NCBI GenBank assembly: GCA_010909165.1
Contig: VJWM01000106.1
Span: forward strand, 434,001-498,000
Direction of reading: 5' to 3'
Length of the DNA stretch: 64,000 bases
Source of the DNA: Anthoceros angustus
Lineage: Eukaryota; Streptophyta; Anthocerotopsida; Anthocerotales; Anthocerotaceae
Below, one piece after another: positions 56,029 to 64,000 of this stretch (positions within the stretch are counted from its first letter, which is position 1; every line of letters starts with the position of its first letter). A model generated the notes under the pieces. It had not been told where the DNA came from and made no database searches. It worked only from the letters and a program-made list of their open reading frames with translations. A program made the position numbers and the translations under genes.

Positions 56029-56978
56029 ACATTATTAATAGGCGAGATGGGAAATCCCATCTACCCCTGAAGACCGAGGAGAAACAACCCAAAAAGGGCT
56101 AATAGTAAAAGGGGAAGTCCTAGTCCCCTCGAATGCCTTTCCCGTAACTACCTACTGCACCAAGGATATCGTGATCAAGGATGATGAAGGGAATTCCCAG
56201 ATAACACCAAGACATATAATAGCAATGATAATTACTATGTCAACCGAATCTATATACCCCTATGGGTTTTTCAAGCATACGAAAAACTTAAAAAAGAGAT
56301 TATCTACTAACAAAGACATTAGATAACAACGTATTCAACAATAATGGAAATACAATCACACATTTCAATGGCAAGTCTTAAAACAAGGAAGAGTAGCCCA
56401 TGAGACACCTGGACTGTTTATTCATTATCTAAGCCATTTTCATCCTAATCATTTAGAAGCTTATTCGACAAGTTAAAACATACATAAATGAGGTGATACT
56501 AATATATTTATAAAATATAATTATATATATAATCTATATACCTAATGAGCAGAAAAATGTTATGCTTTAGGACATAGGTAGGTGGTTAAGGTTTTGGTCG
56601 ATGATTACCTAGTATTGCTTTTGCTAAGATTTTGGTTTGAATAGAGTACCTACAAATACCTCCCTTGATCGAGAATATTAGTACGTCGCAATTAGGGAGT
56701 GTTTTTAGGAGGATGACCTAGCGTACAGGGGTATGGTGGCAACTGCAGATTGGCAGCAAGATTTTGGAGTGTGCCGAGGCAGATCGCAGCAAGCCAGGTG
56801 GGTAAGTTTCCCAATTGCAGCGCTGTGTGTCGTGTGCGCGAATTGGTTGCGGCTGGAATGGCCTGTCGCTGAATCGGATCTCAGGGTTTGGTGTTGCCTG
56901 CTCCGCTGCGCAGGTCGGCGTTGGAACAGGCTAAGGGCCGGGCCTGTCGTGCATTTGCGGTCTTCCTTGCGCTGGCCG
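56029..56978. other. AT-rich intergenic region grading into MPC2 promoter
   Basis: AT-rich to about 56700, then a sharp change to GC-richer DNA just before the pyruvate carrier gene. No gene recognised. Confidence 0.5.
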
Positions 56979-57699
56979 ATGGGGAGCAGGCTTGCAGCTC
57001 TGTGGAATCATCCAGCCGGGCCCAAGACAAGTACGTTCCTTGCCCTTTGCTGCCGGGTTTATGGCGGGTGTGGTTTTGTTGCGGACCTGGATGAGTTGAT
57101 GGTGTCTCTTTCTGAGTCAGTGCGGAGGATGGGGTTATGTTCATGCTTGTTGTGCAGTACATTTCTGGGCTCCGACCTTCAAATGGGGCCTGTCCATCGC
57201 GAACATCGCGGATTTCTCGAAGCCTCCTGAGAGGATATCGTATCCCCAGCAACTTGGTAAGTTTTCGGTTTTGAGCCTGGTGCATTGTGTTGGTGGTTGT
57301 GCCGTTCGTCTGCCGAGCCTTCGGATGACAGCTTTGTGTCTGGTACAGCTTTGGCGGCTACCGGGGTGATCTGGTCGCGGTACTCCACTGTCATCACACC
57401 GGTGAGTGGAATTGACGGATCTTCACTTACTGGTGGTTTGGGTAGGAGAAAGAGGGTGGGCTGGTGTGGAATTTTGAGATGTGCTGCAACTGAGTTTGAT
57501 GTGCTTACCGTTGGGAAATGTGGCAGAAAAACTGGAACCTGTTCAGTGTAAATGTGGCGATGGGCTCCACGGCTATCTATCAGCTGTCCAGGAAAATTAA
57601 GTATGCACGTGAAACCTGCTGCTTGTTTAAAGTCCGCTTGCTGTTGCCCTGAATCTTGTCAGGAGTGCTGGTGAGGAGTTTGCCTCGTTTTATGTCTGA
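56979..57699 (+). CDS. MPC2: Mitochondrial pyruvate carrier subunit, MPC2 type
   Basis: MPC1 and MPC2 form the heterodimer that imports pyruvate across the inner mitochondrial membrane. Exons: 56979–57030, 57158–57256, 57349–57401, 57527–57600 and 57663–57699, giving 104 residues, the normal size. The sequence shows LWNHPAGPKTIHFWAPTFKW, GLSIANIADFSKPPE, RISYPQQL, ATGVIWSRYSTVITPKNW, NLFSVNVAMGSTAIYQLSRK. The WNHPAGPKT and RYSTVITPKNWNLF blocks separate it from MPC1. It ends KSAGEEFASFYV. Tail-to-tail with PAS2. Confidence 0.95.
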
Positions 57700-58068
57700 T
57701 GGACATTTGAACTCCGCCTGCAGCCAGGACTACTTCGCTGGTGAGAAGGGGGTTGTTGCGGACAAGGGAGGTCAGAAGTAAAGCACAAGGGGTGTCGGCT
57801 TTGAGGAAGTGTCCCCATGAGCAAGGCACAGCTCATCATTGAACACCTGAAAGGCAGATGATGGTGTTACTTTCGGCATTTGTGTGTCAGAGTCCATTGA
57901 CCTTCGCAGATATTATAACGCTTCGGACATTGCATTGAAAGAAGTTAAGTTGGAAAGGGTTCTTGCTGCGGTGTCGTGTGCGTTTGCGAAATCGTAGATT
58001 ATTATGATGCTTCAAAATCTGACGATTCCTGGAATACTACAAGCTTAGCACCTACTATTTCCTCATCC
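57700..58068. other. 3' spacer between MPC2 (+) and PAS2 (-)
   Basis: About 370 bp that should hold both 3' UTRs. No further gene seen. Confidence 0.6.
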
Positions 58069-59507
58069 TCACAACGCTTTGGTCTTGCCCTGGGTTTTCG
58101 AAAGAGCCTTCCTCCTTTGACCCACCATGTAGAGGTACATGTATGGGGCTCCTGTGCAGTCATTCCGGTATCAGTATGCAGACACAGTACCTACAGTAGC
58201 TCACTTGCAAAACAGTTTGACAGGTGACACACACGACGTGGGGCATTGCCTGGCAGGTAGCATAGGAGAGCTTGGATCGATGAAAAATAATAGTCGAATC
58301 CGAAGTTGAACTTGTTGGGCATCCTTATGCTGTAAAGCTCAGATCCCTATCCATCAGCCCGGCAACTTTCTCGGTTAGAAGGAGGACGAGGAAGGTAGAG
58401 AAATTGAGAAAAAGCCAGGCAAGCCACATCGCAGCTGAAAGCACGAACAGCTCTACAAGAGCGCACTTTAATGTAGGGCAATGCGACGTAGATTAGCCCA
58501 GCTTCGCTTAATATGCCGGTTGGGTACAGGATGATAAAGGTGGAATACCTGCCACAAATGGTCAATCCAGGAGAGAGCTTTGCATCCTAACGTGCATTAT
58601 GATGTCAGAACAGCCTCACCTGAGCCATGTCAGGAAGGAAGGAGTTTGCCCGAAAGCCTCTTTGAGGCCGAAAAACAAATAGCGTATCACCTAGGGACAG
58701 GTGCAAGAGAGTAAGCAGAAGCTAGGACGCATGAGCAGATGAATATCAAAGCGGAAGGCAAGAATGCACAGATTACTGCAACTACTACAGGTAGAGATCA
58801 GACCTCAGTTATCCCCCAGCTCAAGAGAAGGCTTCCAACTAACCAATGTTCTCTGGTCTGCAATCACGTGGTAGTAGCCTCAGTGATCTCGGATAACGAA
58901 CAGCCAACCCTGAAAGCAAGAAATCACAGGGCTGCCGAGTCTCTACCTCTGGGAAGCTCCACAGGATGCCCCATGTCACATAGATGCGTGATGCTATCTG
59001 CGGAAGCGTTGCACTCACTGGAGACCGGACAATGCCTGAAGGAGGAACAGTTGTTGGAGCCTTCAGCAACCTACCTCAAGTCAAACACACACAACCTACA
59101 ACCTACAGCTGCAGAGCCCACCTACCAACAATGCTGTTGAAGATCTTCAAAAGGACAAGGTCCCGGAGCAGCACACACCAAAAAAACAACAGTCAGGACA
59201 GGCGATGCAGCCGAACATGCAGCAGAACGATGCAGTTGGATGAAGCCAGGGCTACCTCCAACAACGCGGCAGTTTGCCATATCTGCAGATCTTTCTCGAC
59301 CGCAGGATACACTGCAGCGGGACCCTGCTTCACGATAGCGTTTACTGCAAAGTAGAGAATCCGCGACCTGCAGGCCAATGCCAAGCATCACTGCTAGTCA
59401 CCTAGACAATCTTCCACGCAGGTCAAGAGATCGCGGAGAATTGAGTACCAGCCAGCGAAGAGGACCCAGTTGTACAGGGACAGGTAGAGCCTCCGCACAG
59501 CCGCCAT
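58069..59507 (-). CDS. PAS2: Very-long-chain (3R)-3-hydroxyacyl-CoA dehydratase PASTICCINO2
   Basis: PAS2/HACD carries out the third step of very-long-chain fatty acid elongation in the ER membrane. Nine exons on the minus strand: 59507–59449, 59367–59256, 59144–59126 (19 nt), 59035–58947, 58857–58804, 58690–58620, 58548–58467, 58337–58250 and 58151–58069, giving 218 residues, close to plant PAS2. Key segments: LYLSLYNWVLFAGW, YPAVEKDLQIWQTAALLEIF, GIVRSPVSATLPQIASRIYV, TWGILWSFPE, FFGLKEAFG, YSTFIILYPTGILSEAGLIY (the catalytic Tyr in LYPTG and Glu in SEAGL are present), MPNKFNFGFDYYFSSI and MYLYMVGQRRKALSK. Six membrane segments are expected. The intron after 58250 appears to be GC–AG (CAG|GCAATG); every other intron is GT–AG. 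Confidence 0.94.
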
Positions 59508-59677
59508 GGGAAATGGATATGCTCCAATTCTGGCAGAAGACGTCCTCGGCTTCCTCACGGGCTCACGGGCTCACGGGTGCCAATGGCAGAAGAGAAGGGA
59601 GAACGAGCTTGTGATTCCGGACGGGCACACATGCATAAACTCAAACACTTTAACTTGTATACTTGCATGGGCAAGTA

Positions 59678-62600
59678 CTAAATGGGAGACAGATAGCCGG
59701 CGAAGTCCAATGATTCCCGAGCTTCTGGTGATCCAGACAAGGGAGAAAGCACTGTGTAAGCAGGGCGTCTGTCTACGAGGTATTGCTTTACTAAACTCTG
59801 GGAGCTAGCGGTCTTCGGGATCTTTCTGGGCTGCCGCGCTAGTCTGTTTCGGAAAGAATTTGTTAGGGGAGGGTCGTCCTGCCTGTGAGGCCGCCAGGAC
59901 TGACTCAACCGACGGAATACGCTCATTTTTGTCGGCGAGGCAACCTGATGCATTTCCCAGCCTTGTAGACCTGTTTCTTCTTCACGTGGAAGAGACGAGT
60001 CGCACTTAAAGCTCACTCCTTGCTTCTTGGAGTAACCTGTCTTCGTAACCTCGGATTGGGACCTTTGCTTTCGAGCAGCTCTGGTACCAAACAGGGCCTT
60101 CTTCATCGCGGACATTTCAGGATAGACGTATGGGCCCTGCTTCTTCGTCCCCCCTTGTAGCATGTGTTCTTCCCAACCGTGTAGATACTTGCTTGATCCT
60201 GGACGAATCTTTGAGTAAACGACCTTTGGCATCAGCATACCTTCTTCCCTCGGCCTAACTGTTTCTGATAAGTCCAAGCTCAAGTTGGCGTACTTCTCCT
60301 TGGGATCGTAGCTTGTAGACAGATCCCAGGTGCTTGTACCATTGCGCAGAGAGTCAAACTGTTGATCCAGCACCTCCTCGGCTGTGTGATGCTGTGATGT
60401 GTGCTGGTTTGATTTCAACGGTGGTCCAGCTCCAACACCCATTCCTCCAGGGAGAGCCACTCTGCTGGAGGTTTGATCCAGGAGAAGCTTTGACGGTCTC
60501 AACCTAGACTCCAGTATGTCTTCCACCACATACCTCTCCAGCTCCATGACTCGCTGCTCACCCAGCTGTCTCCAAACCCCAATTAACCTTGGCACCTTGC
60601 TCCCCATCCCAGTCCTCCCTCTCGCTCTTTCCAAGACTTGAAGAAACACTTCTCCTGCCAGGAATTTCAGTTGCTTACACCTTTGCTTCTGCCTGACTGG
60701 CCCTTTCTGCTCAGCTTGTTCAATCATCGAACAGACTGTCAGCAACGCTCCATCCTCCCCACAAACCTTGTGAAAATCATCTCTTGTGCAAGTTGGCAGA
60801 GTGACCACCAACTTCTCAAGGGCCATGCATTGGAGGCCAGTGTCGCCAGACTTAAGCAAGCTCAAAAGAGCCATCATGATGTTTCCATCCAACATTTGAG
60901 GAATACCCAGGCAACGCTTCCTGGCAATAATTCCAAAAAGCTCCGTGACCTGGCCTAATAGGCTTGCGGTATGATACCTGAATAGACCCACAGCCACAGA
61001 TTTCAAATTCCGCATTACCGCCAAAGCTTTCAGTACAAAACATGTAGACGGACGTGCAAAAATCCATCAAAACGATTCAAACGCAATCCTAGAACGTAGC
61101 CTGTTTCCAGTTCGTGAGAGGTTGACCTCCAAAGCTGTTGCAGTATCTCAACTATGCCAGCTTTGTAGAAGACAGTGCAAGCCCCTTGCAATCTAGTACA
61201 TACGATAAGCAGGTCCAATGCCAATTCAAGCATACTCTGCTTCTTCCTCCTTGCCTTCCTTTTCCTATTTCCTTCTGCACCTGACTCCTTGTGCTGACCT
61301 GGAAATTTGTCCAACATGCCCCCAAGATTGTCCGTAATGCCGTTTATTCCCTGCACAGGGCCATCTGGTGTTATTGCTTTGACAGTTTCTTCCCAGGCTG
61401 TTGGCTCTACCTCTAGGAAAGGTTTCTGTGTCAGAACGTCTGAGTCTGCAGCAAAAGGCTTGAGCTCATAACCCCTCACTACTCCCTGAAAATCCACAAC
61501 GGGAAAGCTCCGGTATGGTGAGCTTGCATGCAAATCCTTAACAATCTCAACCATATGTTCAAGGATGACATAAGGCTGCCCATAGTTGTTCCACACTTTG
61601 GAGTTTTTCTTTAAATGCAGGGCTTCATATCGCAGCAGAGAAAGGTCAATATCTTCTACCACAAGATCCAACAGAGCTTTCAACACTTGCCTTTTCACTC
61701 TCACCCTGGGGTCATAAAACTGTTCCCTATGCCAGACGAGTGGATTCCCAGGTCCTCCAGGAACATCTGCGGGACCGTCTGACACACAGTGCAGGTTGTC
61801 AACCTCCGTGAAGACCTGAACAGAGCAGCCGGCTTTCAATCTTAAGCAATAGAACAATTGGACCAGGTTCATAGACCATGAGAAGGTATGACCAACACAC
61901 ACCTCACCTGCAAAAGGGTTCGCAATGGTTCCAATTTCCCTTCCAGAAGAGCGGACCTCGATTTTGGATCTTTGGAGTATGATTTGACCAGCTTTACTGC
62001 TGAAATGATGCCATCCACACCTACGCCTTCCAGAAATACTGGAATTCTCAACGCCAGCAAGACGACTTGCAAAGCATTTTGCGGCATAGCTGACCCCTCC
62101 CTCGCACCTGTCCCCACATGGCAACATGTAACCTGTAAATAAGCTCCGACTCGTAAACTGGGATCCTTTGCACCTAACTGGAGCAGCTTCAGTGCAGCTT
62201 CCCTGACGCATCTTGGTGAGGAAGTTGTAACCACCCAATTCACCTGAGCAATTTCCAGACCAGATCATACTCGTTCTCCAAAGGTGTGCTCTCGGCACAT
62301 AACATCAAATGACAAGCACCAGGGCATCTTCAAGGAAAGGTGGAGGGTCAAGTGCTGTTACAAGGCGGTTGACCACCCACGTGGGCCACTGCACACGAAA
62401 AATGGTTCTACCCTCCGTGCCTGGCATCTTTCTTGTGCCAGCAGCTCTCAGCACTGCTGCTGCAAGGTTATGAAAAGCAGGCGTGAACCATGCCATAACA
62501 CAAGGATATCCTTGACACATGGCTGAGAAAAAAATCTGGTTCTTCGGTCCGTGCACAGAATCAGCAAGGTTTGCCTCAAGCTGAGTAAGCAAATCAGCAA

Positions 62601-63872
62601 CATGGCTAGTTTCTCCTGCACACCACCATCAGAGCCATGATTAGAAAGATGCAAGCCTTCGCAGCCATGGTAAAATGCTCTTGAAGAAAGCTGAACAGCT
62701 TACCAACGCAGGCATCTGCATGGAGTCTCTGAACGAGCTTCTCGACAACGAGAAGCCTACAGTTCGACTCAAGCTTCTTGGTGGTCGGATTCACGGTGGC
62801 TGGACCAAATTTCTCCCGTGCAGAAGCTACTTCTACTTTTAGTTCCTTCGCAAGTACGTGCCTTTCCTGCTCTGACTTGCACTCCTTGACAGCAGACATC
62901 GAGAGGTAACATTCAGAACCGAAGCATTCGACACAGGGGAGAAATCTTCTCGAAGAAAAAACTTCTCTCAACATTTACGCTCGTTTTAAAAGCTTTCTAC
63001 CTCCAGTAGGAACTGAATCTTTTTGTCTCCCGGCACTAACGCCGCTGCTTTTTGAAGCCAATCACTTGATTCTTCAAACCTACTGAGCTTGGCTGCCGAC
63101 AGCCCTGCCCGGAAGAAAACCTTAGGATTCCTATGGTCTAACTCCAAAGCCTGCTTGCAAAAATAAAGCGCCCCGGTTGAAGCCTTGTTGCAAGGCGCAG
63201 TCACTGCTCAAAAAGATAAGGGCAGCTGCAGTAGCTGACCTGCTTGCAGTCCTCAAGGGCCTCTGCATACTGCTGGAGCTTGATAAGCGCACCTGCTCGA
63301 CATGCCAACAAAGCTGCCACCTCCCTCTCTATCCACCCTTGGATCCCGTCTAGTTTTTCTGCTCCTGCTCGCCCAGGCAGTGTCGTCGCACATTCAGTGG
63401 ACTCCAAATCTCGACTGCGGAAGTTGTCGGAACCATCCGCACTGGCTGCCCTTACAGGTCCAGAAGAAGGTGGGGTGTGGTGCGCCTGGATGTTCTGCCC
63501 TCGGACTGACGCATCAGGAGTACGACTGCCGTAACTGAGTTCCAAGGCTCTGGCCAATTCCTCATGCTGGAGAGAATGCATGGAACCTGCCATTGGCTCC
63601 AGAGAAGCCAGCTTGGTGCCGCTGTCCGGTGGCATCAGAGGCAAGGCTCCTGCCGGCTGAATGAGCTTCAGAGCATGGCAGGCATGGAGAACAGGTCTAG
63701 GGCCACGCAGATGGGGAGGAAAGTGCAGCGCAAAGAGCGCCCGAGTGAACAGGAGGACGGACTCATGGTAGTTGTGCAGGTGGAAGGCTAGATTGGCCCT
63801 GCGTCTAAGCTCCGCAGCCTGCGCCCAAGGAGCCGAGTCCACCACCGGCAGTGTCACAGCCCCGCAGACCAT
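59678..63872 (-). CDS. TPR–armadillo repeat protein (function unknown)
   Basis: Large multi-exon gene. Exon 1 (63872–63240) starts MVCGAVTLPVVDSAPW and contains a first TPR (AAELRRRANLAFHLHNYHES) and, after a long low-complexity insert, a second (LLACRAGALIKLQQYAEALE). The next exon (about 63195–62998) adds ALYFCKQALELDHRNPKVFF and FEESSDWLQKAAALVPGD. Then come a Cys-containing segment (LPCVECFGSECYLS) and a series of armadillo-like helices through 60600: VRVKRQVLKALLDLVVEDID, LELALDLLIVCTRLQGACTV, ASLLGQVTELFGIIARKRCL, MMALLSLLKSGDTGLQCMAL. The last about 280 residues are basic and disordered, ending YLSPI at TAG 59678–59680. Architecture resembles TPR/ARM co-chaperones (UNC45, TTC12-like), but I cannot assign an orthologue. 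Several middle exon borders are not resolved. Confidence 0.7.
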
Positions 63873-64000
63873 AGTGGGTGGCAGAGGGGATGGACTCGAC
63901 AGGACAGGAGGCGACGCAGGAAAGGTACAAGTCGGTTAATGCAGCAGACAGCAGTTGGATGGTGTCGAACCGACCGGTATCAACCGCTGTGGTGACCAAC

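Noticed and set aside
56733-57230. 165-residue plus-strand frame over MPC2 exon 1–2
   Set aside because: It reads through two introns in the wrong frame; the spliced MPC2 product is far better supported.
1-64000. tRNA or rRNA genes
   Set aside because: I looked for T-loop (GGTTCGA-type) signals with matching acceptor stems and for rRNA blocks and found none convincing.

Overview
The window is nuclear DNA of a plant. Nearly every recognisable gene is split by short GT–AG introns of about 60–250 bp. The identifiable products are plant-type: an organellar PLS-class pentatricopeptide repeat protein, a bifunctional nuclease with a UVR motif, the urease accessory protein UreD, an SKU5-like cupredoxin, the PAS2 dehydratase, two LBD-like Cys-block proteins, and Copia and LINE retroelements. 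TTTAGGG-type repeats also occur. An intact IFT46 gene (intraflagellar transport) implies motile flagellated cells. Together with the long PPR gene, this points to a seed-free land plant with swimming sperm (bryophyte, lycophyte or fern grade); I cannot go further from the sequence.

Layout. 1–10.8 kb is a compact housekeeping block: a TRAIP-like RING E3 ligase (-), a bifunctional nuclease (-), UreD (+) and an MFS transporter of the MFSD14/HIAT type (-). 12.5–27.8 kb is a large + strand locus rich in low-complexity sequence (R/G, P, Q, E, D/S tracts). Its five introns that I can place are all phase 0 and join the exons into one very long reading frame. That locus carries three copies of a WLLxNWP motif, three DEK_C-like helical repeats, a tandem intron/exon duplication, one isolated in-frame TGA, and a 460-bp tandem duplication inside a GGTAGG minisatellite. 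It ends in (or is followed by a separate gene for) a trypsin-like domain whose catalytic Ser is replaced by Ala. 27.9–31.6 kb is an intronless PPR gene (-) made of unusually homogeneous repeats.

31.6–43 kb is a graveyard of nested retroelements: two LINE tails, a LINE reverse-transcriptase fragment fused to a 5'-truncated Copia element, and at least one foreign ORF inside the Copia. 43–47 kb and 53.3–56.7 kb are two AT-rich islands. Each holds one intronless gene for a divergent LBD-like protein, and the two proteins share a C-terminal module of about 140 residues that I do not recognise. This pair is the best candidate for an undescribed family. Between the islands lie IFT46 (+), a foldback inverted repeat, and an SKU5-similar gene (+). 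57–64 kb carries a mitochondrial pyruvate carrier subunit (+), the very-long-chain 3-hydroxyacyl-CoA dehydratase PAS2 (-) and a TPR/armadillo protein (-).

The genes do not form a pathway; neighbours are functionally unrelated, as is usual in plant nuclear DNA. Exon borders for UreD, IFT46, SKS, MPC2, PAS2 and most of TRAIP and the nuclease were placed by hand from GT/AG signals, reading phase and family resemblance. They should be good to the base except where noted. I saw no convincing tRNA, rRNA or CRISPR.
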